Source: Paucidesulfovibrio longus DSM 6739
GTDB lineage: Bacteria; Desulfobacterota; Desulfovibrionia; Desulfovibrionales; Desulfovibrionaceae
Assembly (NCBI RefSeq): GCF_000420485.1
Contig: NZ_ATVA01000017.1
Coordinates: 62,001 to 126,000, forward strand
Length of the DNA: 64,000 nt
Direction: 5' to 3'
Part shown: positions 8,086 to 16,474 of the stretch, piece by piece
Layout of the letters: the number at the start of each line of letters is the position of its first letter
How positions within the stretch are numbered: the stretch's first letter is position 1
Translations under genes and position numbers: made by a program
Notes under the pieces: model-generated
The model's database searches: none
Told to the model about the DNA's origin: nothing
Seen by the model: only the letters and a program-made list of their open reading frames with translations

Positions 8086-8703
8086 CTAGCGCTGGGCCAG
8101 GGCCAGCCGGATGCCGAAATACAGCATCGCTCCGCCCAGGGCGCGGGAAATCCAGCGCTGGGCGCGGCCCAGGCCCTGCTTGACCGGGGCGTGGGTGGCC
8201 AGCACGGCCAGAAGTACGAACCAGCCCCCGACCACGAAGGCGCATTCCAGGCCGTAGAGCGCGCGCACGCCCAGGGGCGCGGCCGCGGGCACGACCACGG
8301 AATAGAAGGCGATGAAGAAAAGCGGCGCCTTGGGATTGAGCAGGTTGCAGAAGAAGCCCTGCCGGAAGGCGCGCCAGGGGCTGATGTCCGGCCTGGAATC
8401 GACGCTTGCCGAACACGCGGCCCCGCCCCCGCTGCGCAGGCTCTGCCAGCCCAGCCAGCAGAGGTAGGCCGCGCCCGCATACTTGACCGCGGTGAAGAGC
8501 GCCACGGACTGGGAGATGAGCACGGCCAGGCCGAGCAGGCTGTAGGAGGTGTGCACGAGCATGCTCGCGCCCACGCCCAGGGCCGTGAGACAGGCGCTGC
8601 GCCGCGAGTAGAGCATGGAATTGCGCATGACCATGGCGAAGTCCGCGCCCGGAGCCATGGCAGCCAGCAGAATGAAGAGCGTCACGCCCAGAAACTCCAG
8701 CAT
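8086..8703 (-). CDS. LysE/RhtB-family amino-acid exporter
   Basis: This 205-residue inner-membrane protein has about six hydrophobic segments. It shows the family N-terminal signature: FILLAAMAPGADFAMVMRNSMLYSRR, with the PGAD motif near residues 18-21. Members export amino acids or their derivatives. The ATG at 8703 is preceded by a good GGAGG site; a start nine codons earlier is less likely. It lies 97 bases downstream of a histidine kinase that has an amino-acid-type binding domain, so it could be under related control. The substrate cannot be read from sequence. Confidence 0.9.
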   Translation of the reverse strand: MLEFLGVTLFILLAAMAPGADFAMVMRNSMLYSRRSACLTALGVGASMLVHTSYSLLGLAVLISQSVALFTAVKYAGAAYLCWLGWQSLRSGGGAACSASVDSRPDISPWRAFRQGFFCNLLNPKAPLFFIAFYSVVVPAAAPLGVRALYGLECAFVVGGWFVLLAVLATHAPVKQGLGRAQRWISRALGGAMLYFGIRLALAQR

Positions 8704-8800
8704 GGTGAACCTCCGCTCCGGCTGTAGCACGCCGCTGCCGGGCCAGGCAACGCCGTTTGCGACGCACGAAAAATCGCCTTCATGATCGGGATGTGCGGAA

Positions 8801-10897
8801 TCAGGCGGGCACGCCGAAAAGTTCGCCCAGAACCCGCCGCAAATCCTCGCGGTCCACGGGCTTGGCCAGATACGCGTCCATGCCGCCCGCCAGAAATTGC
8901 TCCCGGTCGCCCTTCATGGCGTGGGCCGTGACCGCGACGACGGGCAGCGCGCGGTTGGCCGCGCCCACCTCGCCCGCGCGGATGCGCCGGGTGGCTTCCA
9001 GCCCGTCCATGATCGGCATCTGCACGTCCATGAGCACGCAGTCCACCCGCTCCAGGGCGAGCAGGTCGAGCACTTCCCTGCCGTTGCCCGCCTCGATGGG
9101 ACTGTGGCCCAGCTTTTCCAGAAAACGCCGCATGGCCAGCCGGTTGACCCGGTTGTCCTCGCCGATGAGAATGCGCAGGCCCTTGGGCTCGGCCCTGGTC
9201 TGCGCGGCCCTTGCGCGCTGCTCCGCGTCCCTGTCCGGACGCTCGTGCTCCCCGACGCTGCGCGTGGGCAGGATGACCCGGAATTCCGTGCCCCGGTCCG
9301 GCTCGGAGGAGATTTCGACCTCGCCGCCCATGAGGTCCGTGAGCCGCCGCACGATGGACAGGCCCAGGCCCGCGCCGCCGTAGGCCCGCGTGCTGGAGGC
9401 GTCGAGCTGGCAAAACGGCTCGAAGCAGCTTTCCACCAGCCCGGGATCGATGCCGATGCCCGTGTCGCGGACCACGATGCGCAGGCGCTCGGAAGCGGCG
9501 TCCTGACCGGCCGCGACCCTCGCCAGGACATGAACCCCGCCGCTGCGCGTGAACTTCACGGCGTTGCCGATGATGTTGAAGAGCATCTGGCGCAGCCTGC
9601 CGGGATCGCCCGCCAGCCAGTCCCCGTTCTTTGCATCCGTTTCCCAGCTCAGGCCGATGCCCTTGCGCCGGGCCTCTTCCACGAACAGCCCGCAGACCCC
9701 GCCCACCAGCTCCGACAGTGAATACGGCTCCTCGACCACGTCCATGGCGCCCGCCTCGATCTTGGAGAGGTCGAGCACGTCGTTGATCACGGTCAGCAGG
9801 TTGCGCCCGGAGTGCAACGCGGTCTGGACGTATTCCTCCTGCTCGCGGTCCAGGCCCGTGTCCCGCAGGATTTGGAGCATGCCGAGCAGGCCGTTCAGCG
9901 GGGTGCGCACCTCGTGGCTCATGTTGGCCAGAAAGCGGCTCTTGGCTTCGGAGGCGGCATGGGCCGCGTCGCGCGCCTCCACCAGCTCGGCGGTGCGCTC
10001 CGCCACCCGGCGGCGCATGATCATGTTCATGCCCGCGAGCAGCATCAGCACCGCGCCCACGAGGCTGAGGCCGGGCAGCAGCCAGCGCGGCACCATGTCC
10101 GGGGCGACGCCGCCGAACCAGCGGGCCTGGGAGCGGTGGTACACGGAATCCCGCTCGCGCATCATGGCCGTCACGCGTGCGTCCAGGGCCGGGAGCAGGC
10201 GCCGGGGATCGCCCAGGGGAGCGGCGAAGCGTATCTCGATGGGATTGAAGACCACGGGCGTGGCCCGCACGTCGTACTGGCCGGAATTCTGGGTGCCGAA
10301 GATGCGGTTCACGGCCACGGCCTCGGCAACGCCGCTATCCAGGGCTTCGAAAAGCTGACGATAGGTGTCGTACTCCACCACGGCGTATTCGATGCCGAAC
10401 TTGTCGAGCGCCTTGAGCAGGGCCGCGCCGTGGGTGTCGCGTCGCTGCACGCCGATGATCCGGCCCCGAAGATCAAGCAGGGATTGGAGCGGATCGTCCC
10501 GGCGGACATAGATCTGCCCCCAGTTCGTCAGCAGCGTCTGCTCGGAAAAGGCGAGGAATTTCGAGCGGGCTTCGTCATAGGCCACGGCGGGAAGCAGGTC
10601 GATGCTCCCCGCGCGCACCGCGTCGAACACATTGGTCCAGCGGTCGAAGACATATTGGATGCGCCAGCCTCGCTCGCGGGCGACCTGCTCCAGGATGTCC
10701 ACGAAAAACCCGGCGGCCTCGCCGTCCTCGTCCCGGAAGATGATCGGGCGATTGTCATAGACGCCGACGCGGATGAGCAGCCCGGAAGGCGGCTGCTCCG
10801 CGCGCGCGGGAAAAGACAGGGCCAGCGCGAAAAGCGCCGACGCGAAAAGCGCGGACAAAATGCGTGACAACAACCGAATGCCCCCCTGCGCGGTCAT
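8801..10897 (-). CDS. Hybrid sensor histidine kinase with periplasmic solute-binding sensor domain
   Basis: The protein has 698 residues. An N-terminal signal/anchor (about 8-33) leads to a periplasmic SBP_bac_3-type domain (about 41-260) like amino-acid binding proteins. A membrane span follows (about 270-292), then a HisKA dimerisation domain with phospho-acceptor H328 in NMSHEVRTPLNG. The HATPase domain has N- and G-boxes (NAVKF, DTGIGI, GAGLGLSI), and a receiver domain carries D624 in LMDVQMP and K679. The start is uncertain: ATG at 10897, with TTG two codons upstream, and neither has a good site. It lies 42 bases after the 3D-domain gene. It probably detects a periplasmic ligand and passes phosphate to an unlinked partner. 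Confidence 0.92.
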   Translation of the reverse strand: MTAQGGIRLLSRILSALFASALFALALSFPARAEQPPSGLLIRVGVYDNRPIIFRDEDGEAAGFFVDILEQVARERGWRIQYVFDRWTNVFDAVRAGSIDLLPAVAYDEARSKFLAFSEQTLLTNWGQIYVRRDDPLQSLLDLRGRIIGVQRRDTHGAALLKALDKFGIEYAVVEYDTYRQLFEALDSGVAEAVAVNRIFGTQNSGQYDVRATPVVFNPIEIRFAAPLGDPRRLLPALDARVTAMMRERDSVYHRSQARWFGGVAPDMVPRWLLPGLSLVGAVLMLLAGMNMIMRRRVAERTAELVEARDAAHAASEAKSRFLANMSHEVRTPLNGLLGMLQILRDTGLDREQEEYVQTALHSGRNLLTVINDVLDLSKIEAGAMDVVEEPYSLSELVGGVCGLFVEEARRKGIGLSWETDAKNGDWLAGDPGRLRQMLFNIIGNAVKFTRSGGVHVLARVAAGQDAASERLRIVVRDTGIGIDPGLVESCFEPFCQLDASSTRAYGGAGLGLSIVRRLTDLMGGEVEISSEPDRGTEFRVILPTRSVGEHERPDRDAEQRARAAQTRAEPKGLRILIGEDNRVNRLAMRRFLEKLGHSPIEAGNGREVLDLLALERVDCVLMDVQMPIMDGLEATRRIRAGEVGAANRALPVVAVTAHAMKGDREQFLAGGMDAYLAKPVDREDLRRVLGELFGVPA

Positions 10898-10939
10898 ATA
10901 CAAGGGTTTCGCTCGAAAGGAAACCGACGCGGGCAGAGG

Positions 10940-11437
10940 CTAGATGTCGAGCAGGGCGGCGCGGGCCTTGCGGCGGCCAAAGGCCGTGGCCTGGTTCTCG
11001 TCCCACATGAACACGTCGATGCTGCGGGAAAAGCGCTTGTTCATCAGGTCGTTGATCTCGAAGATGCCGAGCCCTTCGATGCGGACCTTTCTGCCGAACA
11101 CCCAGCCCTGGTCGAAGAGATCGCGGGAAACGGCGATGGTCCCGGTGCGCACCTTGCGCATGCTCGCGGCCACGAGGGGATCCTCGTCGCACTGATCCTC
11201 GCTCGGGTTGTAGGCGGTGATGGTCACGCTCTTGACCCGCTTGCTCTCCAGGAGCTGCTTTTGCAGGGCCTGGGTCACGGCCAGGGTGCGCTGTCCGCTT
11301 TCGACCTTGTATTCGGCGAGGCGCAGGTCGCGCTCAAGATTGTCGATCCGCTGATTCTTGGCTTCGATGCGCACTGCCTGAAAGAGCAGGCCCAGAACCA
11401 GAAGCGGAACAAAGGCGTATTTCACTACGATATGCAT
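10940..11437 (-). CDS. Membrane-anchored 3D-domain protein
   Basis: The protein has 165 residues. An N-terminal hydrophobic anchor (about 3-24) is followed by a coiled-coil-like stretch (about 27-65), then a 3D domain. The 3D domain is the double-psi beta-barrel related to lytic transglycosylase MltA, named for three aspartates. The visible core is VTITAYNPSEDQCDEDP, the RTGTIAVSRDLF strand, RIEGLGIFEINDLM and the closing SIDVFM. The ATG at 11437 follows GGAGG by eight bases. It presumably faces the periplasm and acts on or near peptidoglycan. It may be co-transcribed with the downstream histidine kinase. Confidence 0.85.
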   Translation of the reverse strand: MHIVVKYAFVPLLVLGLLFQAVRIEAKNQRIDNLERDLRLAEYKVESGQRTLAVTQALQKQLLESKRVKSVTITAYNPSEDQCDEDPLVAASMRKVRTGTIAVSRDLFDQGWVFGRKVRIEGLGIFEINDLMNKRFSRSIDVFMWDENQATAFGRRKARAALLDI

Positions 11438-11463
11438 GATTCTTTCCTCCAAAGGGGAAATGG

Positions 11464-11492
11464 CTCTTACCCACTGACAATAGGACTGTCAA
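11464..11492 (-). promoter_or_regulatory. Candidate promoter and dyad upstream of the 3D-domain gene
   Basis: On the minus strand a perfect TTGACA is followed after 17 bases by TAAGAG. The -35 region overlaps an inverted repeat, TGACA at 11475-11479 and TGTCA at 11487-11491, separated by seven bases. The arrangement looks like a repressor operator on a promoter. Confidence 0.5.
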
Positions 11493-11676
11493 TACTGCGC
11501 AAGCCACCACAAATACTGGCCTTCAGATATTTTCCCCCACCATTACACCCGCTTGCGGCACCGTTATTTTCCCCTGGCAGGCGGGTTTTTGCCCGCTGTC
11601 CGAGTTGCTGGCCTTTGAAGCGAAAATCCACTACACCGCACTCATTCCGCAGGATACAAGACCAGAAGGAGAACGC

Positions 11677-11976
11677 ATGGCAGCCACCGTGGAAGAATTG
11701 ACCGTCGCATATGAAGAGGATGGGGTGGAGATCGTCAAGGAGCTGGACAAGCGCGTGCTGACCAAGGGCGCGTGGGCCACCCTGATGTATCGCTACCAGG
11801 AGCTGAACCGCACCAGCGGGGAATTCGGGCCGGAAAAATATTCGATCCGGCGCTACCAGAAAGTCCAGGGCGACTATCGGCCCAAGTCCAAGTTCGTGAT
11901 TTCCAGCGCCAAGCAGGCCCGGATGATCATGGAAATCCTCACGGAGTGGCTCCCCGCCGAGGGAGAGGACGCCTAG
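11677..11976 (+). CDS. Conserved small protein of unknown function
   Basis: This 99-residue acidic, soluble protein has no recognisable domain. It starts MAATVEELTVAYEEDG, has a central KGAWATLMYRYQELNR helix, and ends with SAKQARMIMEILTEWL. Similar short proteins are, to my knowledge, common in Desulfovibrio-like genomes without an assigned function. The ATG follows a strong AAGGAG site; an in-frame ATG 72 bases earlier has none. It is a single-gene unit ended by a strong terminator. No function is proposed. Confidence 0.8.
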   Translation: MAATVEELTVAYEEDGVEIVKELDKRVLTKGAWATLMYRYQELNRTSGEFGPEKYSIRRYQKVQGDYRPKSKFVISSAKQARMIMEILTEWLPAEGEDA

Positions 11977-12054
11977 CGGCTCTGCCCGCTCCGGAGCGGA
12001 ACGCACCACGGGTTCCGCTCGGATCAGGGGCCGCCCGGACGGCCCTGGACGATG

Positions 12055-12097
12055 AAAGCCTGTTTTCCGCGCCTGTCGCCGGAAAGCGGGCTTTTTT
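12055..12097 (+). terminator. Strong Rho-independent terminator
   Basis: A 15-bp stem with two G-U pairs (12055-12069 against 12080-12094) runs into TTTTTT. It ends the 99-residue protein gene and lies directly against the stop of the convergent HAD gene at 12098. Confidence 0.9.
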
Positions 12098-12568
12098 CTA
12101 TCGCCGCAGGCCCGCCAGGATGCGCGCGGGCCGAAGCAGCAGGCCCAGGGCCGCGAGGATGTCCGGGGCGATCAGGTCCGCGGCCCGCACCGCCTCGGCC
12201 GAGGCGCATTCGCCCTGGACCACGGCCACGCCCAGGGCGGCCTCGGCCAGCATCAGCGCGTCGTTGCGGCCGTTGCCCACGGCAACGCAGGCTTCCGCGC
12301 CCAGGGCGCGGACCGCTTCGCGCTTGGCCTCGTGCTCTGCGCCGGGGGGGAGCACGGTCAGCCGCACGGGCAGCCCGGCCAGGGCGCGGGCGCAGCCGCC
12401 GTGCGTGTCCGCGGTGACCACGTGCAGGTCCAGGCTCCCGGCCAGGGAGCGCAACGCTCCGGCCACGCCGGGCAACAGCGCGCCGTCCAGGGCCAGGGTG
12501 CCGTTGAAGTCGAGCACGAGATGCTCCAGCCGAAGCAGGCCGAAGCCGGGGATGTCCAAGGGGATCAT
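12098..12568 (-). CDS. HAD-family hydrolase of the soluble P-type-ATPase-like group
   Basis: The 156-residue protein is a bare HAD core with no cap. Motif I reads DFNGTLA: the nucleophile Asp is present, but the usual second Asp (general acid) is Asn. That is how the soluble P-type-ATPase-like group (COG4087) reads. Motif II is VVTADTHGG, motif III the Lys of EAKREAVR, and motif IV GNGRND. With the acid missing, phosphatase turnover may be slow and ATPase-like chemistry possible. The ATG at 12568 follows a GGAGG site. It is 22 bases behind the solute-binding protein and is probably the last gene of that operon. Confidence 0.85.
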   Translation of the reverse strand: MIPLDIPGFGLLRLEHLVLDFNGTLALDGALLPGVAGALRSLAGSLDLHVVTADTHGGCARALAGLPVRLTVLPPGAEHEAKREAVRALGAEACVAVGNGRNDALMLAEAALGVAVVQGECASAEAVRAADLIAPDILAALGLLLRPARILAGLRR

Positions 12569-12590
12569 GCGGCCTCCGGAGGCGGTCGGG

Positions 12591-13433
12591 TCAAGGTTGG
12601 CCGGGCGCGGTTTCAGGGAGTCCGGCAGTCGGGTCCGGGGCCTGCCCGCCCACGCGCCAGGGCGCGAAGCAGGCGCGGTTGATCTCCGCGATGCGCCCCT
12701 CGTCGCGCAGTTCCTGGAAGGCATTGTCCAGGCGGCGCAGCAGGTCCGGGTCGGAATTGGCCTTCAGGGCCATGTAGTAGCCCGCCTCCGCCGGAATTTC
12801 CCAGACCCGCTCCACGCTGTCCAGCGGCAGGCCCTCCTTGCGCAGGAAGCTGGCCAGGACCGGGTCCGTGCCGGAAACGAGGTCCACCCGCCCGGCCAGG
12901 AGCATCCGCAGGGCCTGCTCCTGGGTGGAGGCCTGGGTGAAGCATTCGTTGTCCAGGAAGCCCCGGTCCGCGAAGTAGTGCTCGGCAAAATCGTCGCGCA
13001 CCAGGCCGATGCGGTATTGATGCAGGTCGTCGATGCTCCGCACGCGCAGGTCGTCCCTGCCGGCAAGGCGGTAGAGGAAGAGCCTGCGTTCGCCGATGGG
13101 CCCGATCCAATGAAACTGCGGCTCGCGCTCGGCGTTGCGGGCGATGGAATAGATGAGCACGTCGGGCAGAGTCTGGGCCAGGACATAGGCCCGCGCCCAG
13201 GCGTAGGACTCGAAGCGGCCCTGGATTCCCGCGCGCTCCAGCACGGCCCGGACCACTTCGGTGGAGCAGCCGACCACCTCGCCGTTCCGCGTATAGTTGT
13301 AGGGAGGCCAATCCTCGGTGACGACGCGCAGGATCCCCTCGCTCCAGGCATGGGAAGGCGCGGCCAGGGGCAGGGCCAAGGCCAGGAGCAGCGCGCAGCA
13401 TCCATGAAGAAGCAAGGCGGAGAGTGGTCGCAT
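12591..13433 (-). CDS. Periplasmic solute-binding protein (SBP_bac_3 type)
   Basis: The 280-residue precursor has a cleavable signal peptide (about 1-29, ending APSHA). A type-II periplasmic binding domain of the amino-acid family follows: RVVTEDWPPYNYTRNGEVVG at the front, then the IDDLHQYRIGLVRDD hinge and GYYMALK. No permease or ATPase gene is nearby, so it may serve an unlinked transporter or be a stand-alone sensor. The ATG at 13433 begins the signal peptide; its ribosome site is weak. It lies between the amidase and the HAD gene, all on the minus strand. Confidence 0.85.
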   Translation of the reverse strand: MRPLSALLLHGCCALLLALALPLAAPSHAWSEGILRVVTEDWPPYNYTRNGEVVGCSTEVVRAVLERAGIQGRFESYAWARAYVLAQTLPDVLIYSIARNAEREPQFHWIGPIGERRLFLYRLAGRDDLRVRSIDDLHQYRIGLVRDDFAEHYFADRGFLDNECFTQASTQEQALRMLLAGRVDLVSGTDPVLASFLRKEGLPLDSVERVWEIPAEAGYYMALKANSDPDLLRRLDNAFQELRDEGRIAEINRACFAPWRVGGQAPDPTAGLPETAPGQP

Positions 13434-13525
13434 TATGAACTCATCGTATCTCTTTTCGCGGGCCGGAAGCAACCTTCGGCAGGACATTCGCGGCAAGGAA
13501 CCTTTTCGGGAGGAAACCGGCAAGC

Positions 13526-15370
13526 CTAGTTCATGGCGAAACTTTCAATGTTCTTCTTGTATTGCAGCAGGCCCTGCACGATGCCCTCGGCGATGCGGCG
13601 GCGATATTTCGCGGAACTCAGGTTCGCGGCGTCGTTCTTGTTGCTCAGGTAGCCCATTTCCACGAGCACGGCGGGCATTTTCGCGCCCATGAGCACGTAG
13701 AACGGCGCGTGCCGATGTCCGTGGTTGCGGATGCCGTACTTCTCGCCCACGTGGGCCACGGCGCTGCTCTGGATGGCCTCGGCCAGGTCCGAGCTTTCCT
13801 CGACCTTGGAGTTGAGCACGAGGTCCGCGAGGATGAATTGCAGGTCGCTGATCTGGTGGGGCTGGACGCCGTTTTCGCGCGCGGCCACGCGCCGGGCCTC
13901 GTCCGAGGAGGACTTCAGGCTCAGGCTGTACGTCTCGAATCCCCGGATCGAGGCCTTCTTGTAGGCGTTGCAGTGCAGGGAGAGGAACAGATCGGCCTTG
14001 GCCATGTTGGCCATGGCCGTGCGCTCCTCCAGGGGCACGAAGGTGTCGTCCGTGCGGGTGTAGAGCACCTTGAAGCCTTTCTTCTCCAGCAGCGCGCCCA
14101 CTTCCTTGGCCACGAGCAGGTTGATGTCCTTCTCGTAGACGCCGTTGTGCACGGCGCCCTTGTCGTGCGCGCCGTGGCCCGCGTCGATCATCACGGTCTT
14201 GATGGTCAGTCCGAGCACCTCCACGAGGTCGCCGGGGTCCACGCCCTTGGCCTGCTTGGCCGCGTTCTTGGGCGGCTTGCCGATGGAGGTGGGCGCGGGC
14301 GGACGGGAGAGGGCCGTAGGCGCGGCGTGCTTTTCCGGGGAATACACGTCCACGATGATCCGGAAGGGATTGTTCAGGTGGAAGACCTTGTGCTCCTGGA
14401 AGTCGAGCAGGTCGAGCACCACGCGGGTCACGTCCTTGTCGTTCTGGCCGACCCGGTAGCCGCGCAGGATGCCGTCCGAGATTTCCACGTTGCGGGCCAC
14501 GTCCGCGCCGATGCGCGCGCTGCGCAGGTCGAGGTAGACCCGGTTGCCCTTGTCCTTTTCCGGCAGGGGGTCGAGAAATTTGTAGACGTATTCCACGGGC
14601 TGGTTCAGTTCCAGGACCACGCGGGTGTAGTCGTCGCTGGAACGGTAGCGGATCATGTCCAGGCGGGCCGGGCCGTCCGCCTGGGAAGCGGGAATCACGG
14701 GCTCCACGGAGCCGGAATCCGGCTCGACGTCGAAATCCGAAGCCGGGGCGGCAGCCGCGGGCTTGGCCGGAGCAGTCTTGGCCGGAGCGGCCTTGGCCGC
14801 CCGCACGGCCTCGGAGTCCATCTCGTCCAGGGCCTGCCGGGCCTTGGGATACATGTCCGAACCCTTGTAGTCCTTCACGATGGCGCTCAGGTCCGCATAG
14901 GCTCCGGCCTTGTCGCCGAGGCGGTCGCGCCGGATCAGGGCCGCGCGGTAGAGGCAGTCGTCGCTCCAGGAATGCCGGGGAAAGCGCTTGACCACGCGGT
15001 GGAAGAAATCCACGGCCTTCTGGAAATCGGCGTCCACGAAGCTGACCGCGCCCATCTCCTCGTAGACCCGGCCGTCGTAATAGAGGGCCTTGGGAGCGTA
15101 TTCGCCGTCCGGGTCGCGGGAGTAGACCTCGGTGAAGGCCCGCTCGACCTTTTCCCATTCGGAGCGGTACTTGCTGCGGGCGGCGTCCCTGGTCAGGGCG
15201 TGGAAATCGTCGTAGGCGCGGTTGAACTGCTGGCCGATGCCCAGCGCCAGGGCAGGACGCGGCAACAGGGCCGCGAACGCCGAAAGCGTCAGAAGCACGA
15301 CGGCCGCAAGAAAAAACGGCACGCGGACGGCGCGCCCGTCGGTATGATGCAAAAGGCCGCTCAAAATCAC
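13526..15370 (-). CDS. N-acetylmuramoyl-L-alanine amidase with AMIN and repeat domains
   Basis: The 614-residue exported amidase cleaves the glycan-peptide bond of peptidoglycan during cell separation. An N-terminal anchor or signal (about 17-43) is followed by a TolA/YbgF-like tetratricopeptide region (about 45-185) and an Ala/Pro/Lys linker. An AMIN domain for septal targeting spans about 235-345, and the Amidase_3 zinc domain about 390-610. Zinc ligands H399, E414 and H466 and catalytic E571 in VLVEMGYLSN are all present. Translation begins at a GTG with an AGGGG site. The helical repeat region before AMIN is unusual compared with AmiC of enteric bacteria. Confidence 0.92.
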   Translation of the reverse strand: MILSGLLHHTDGRAVRVPFFLAAVVLLTLSAFAALLPRPALALGIGQQFNRAYDDFHALTRDAARSKYRSEWEKVERAFTEVYSRDPDGEYAPKALYYDGRVYEEMGAVSFVDADFQKAVDFFHRVVKRFPRHSWSDDCLYRAALIRRDRLGDKAGAYADLSAIVKDYKGSDMYPKARQALDEMDSEAVRAAKAAPAKTAPAKPAAAAPASDFDVEPDSGSVEPVIPASQADGPARLDMIRYRSSDDYTRVVLELNQPVEYVYKFLDPLPEKDKGNRVYLDLRSARIGADVARNVEISDGILRGYRVGQNDKDVTRVVLDLLDFQEHKVFHLNNPFRIIVDVYSPEKHAAPTALSRPPAPTSIGKPPKNAAKQAKGVDPGDLVEVLGLTIKTVMIDAGHGAHDKGAVHNGVYEKDINLLVAKEVGALLEKKGFKVLYTRTDDTFVPLEERTAMANMAKADLFLSLHCNAYKKASIRGFETYSLSLKSSSDEARRVAARENGVQPHQISDLQFILADLVLNSKVEESSDLAEAIQSSAVAHVGEKYGIRNHGHRHAPFYVLMGAKMPAVLVEMGYLSNKNDAANLSSAKYRRRIAEGIVQGLLQYKKNIESFAMN

Positions 15371-15457
15371 TTTTTTCCCCTGTAGGAGGCGGCGGACCTT
15401 GCGGCTCCCCCCCGCGCCCCCTGGCGGCAGCGGATTTCCCCACCCGCGCCTCTCTCC

Positions 15458-15486
15458 TATCTAGAAAAACCCTAAACAAATGTCCA
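15458..15486 (-). promoter_or_regulatory. Candidate sigma-70 promoter for the amidase operon
   Basis: On the minus strand TGGACA is followed after a T-rich 17-base spacer by TAGATA, about 90 bases upstream of the GTG start. Confidence 0.42.
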
Positions 15487-15589
15487 GGCCGGAAGCGCGG
15501 ATCATTGCCCTTCCAGGGCGCGCGCGGTATGTTTCCCGCGTTGCCGGACGCCCGGCAAGGCCCGCCGCCGGGCGATCCGCACCGGGAAA

Positions 15590-15605
15590 TGGCACGGAAC
15601 TTGAT
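15590..15605 (+). promoter_or_regulatory. Candidate sigma-54 promoter at the head of the glycan island
   Basis: TGGCACG-N4-TTGAT matches the -24/-12 consensus TGGCACG-N4-TTGCW except for A in place of the -12 C. The spacing between the invariant G residues is exact. It lies 60 bases before the first glycosyltransferase start. A small inverted repeat, ATTGC (15610-15614) and GCAAT (15621-15625), follows immediately. Confidence 0.5.
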
Positions 15606-15665
15606 AACCATTGCGGAACAGCAATTCCTTCCGACAGAACCGCAACACGCAAAAGGCGACCGCTT

Positions 15666-16472
15666 ATGACCTCTCCCGCCCTTGTTTCCATGATCGTGCC
15701 CACCTACAACCAGGCCCGATATCTCGGCCCCTGCCTCGACTCGATCTGGTTCCAGGACTACCCCAACCTGGAGATCGTCGTGGTCAACGACTGCTCCACG
15801 GACGAAACCGCCGCCGTGCTGGACGAATTCGCCCGGCAGGTGGAAGGCCAGCAGGTTTCCTACGCCTCCTATTATAATGAAGCCACGGACGAGATCGAGC
15901 GCACCTGGCACGACCGCTACCCCAAGGCCGGACGCACGCTGAAGATCCTGCACAACGAAAGGAACATCGGCTCCACCCCGACCTACAACCGGGGCTTTCA
16001 GGCCGCCACGGGCGAATACTGCACCTACATCGCCTCGGACGACATCTGCCACCCGCAGATGGTCTCCACCCTGGCCGCGCCCCTGGACCGCGACGAGGCC
16101 GACTTCGTCTACTCGGACACCTTCATCTTCGACGACGCCGGGCGCATCCTGCGGGAGTTCAAATTCCCGGACTACGATTTCAAGACCAGCTTCGCGGACT
16201 GGTACCTCTGCGGCGTGTCCAAGCTCTACCGGCGCAGCCTGCACGAGCGCTTCGGCTGGTACGACAACGACTACCTGGCCAACGACCACGAATTCTACCT
16301 GCGCATCGCCCTGGGCGGCGCGCGCTTCAAGCACATCGCCAAGACCCTCTACTCCATCCGGACCCACGAGAACCGCGAGGTCAACGTGCACAGCTCCTCC
16401 AACTGGGGCAAGCTGCTCAACGAATCCAAGCGCCTGTGCCTCAAGGCCCGGGCCGCCATGCAGGAGGCCTAG
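15666..16472 (+). CDS. Family 2 glycosyltransferase
   Basis: The 268-residue soluble GT-A enzyme begins with the classic GT2 entry [13 protein letters not shown], then [15 protein letters not shown]. The acceptor-side metal motif is SDD in [10 protein letters not shown], and the DHEFYLRI segment corresponds to the family's catalytic ED/DxE region. It transfers a sugar from a nucleotide donor; donor and acceptor are not predictable. The ATG at 15666 matches the family N-terminus. It is the first island gene, and its stop is two bases before the GTG of the next. Confidence 0.9.
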   Translation: MTSPALVSMIVPTYNQARYLGPCLDSIWFQDYPNLEIVVVNDCSTDETAAVLDEFARQVEGQQVSYASYYNEATDEIERTWHDRYPKAGRTLKILHNERNIGSTPTYNRGFQAATGEYCTYIASDDICHPQMVSTLAAPLDRDEADFVYSDTFIFDDAGRILREFKFPDYDFKTSFADWYLCGVSKLYRRSLHERFGWYDNDYLANDHEFYLRIALGGARFKHIAKTLYSIRTHENREVNVHSSSNWGKLLNESKRLCLKARAAMQEA

Positions 16473-16474
16473 CC

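Noticed and set aside
13545-16391. Minus-strand reading frame of 948 codons
   Set aside because: It is a GC-rich shadow of the amidase and first glycosyltransferase; composition is Arg/Gly/Pro-heavy and there is no family motif. Similar long antisense frames at 18920-21604 and 44817-47273 were rejected for the same reason.
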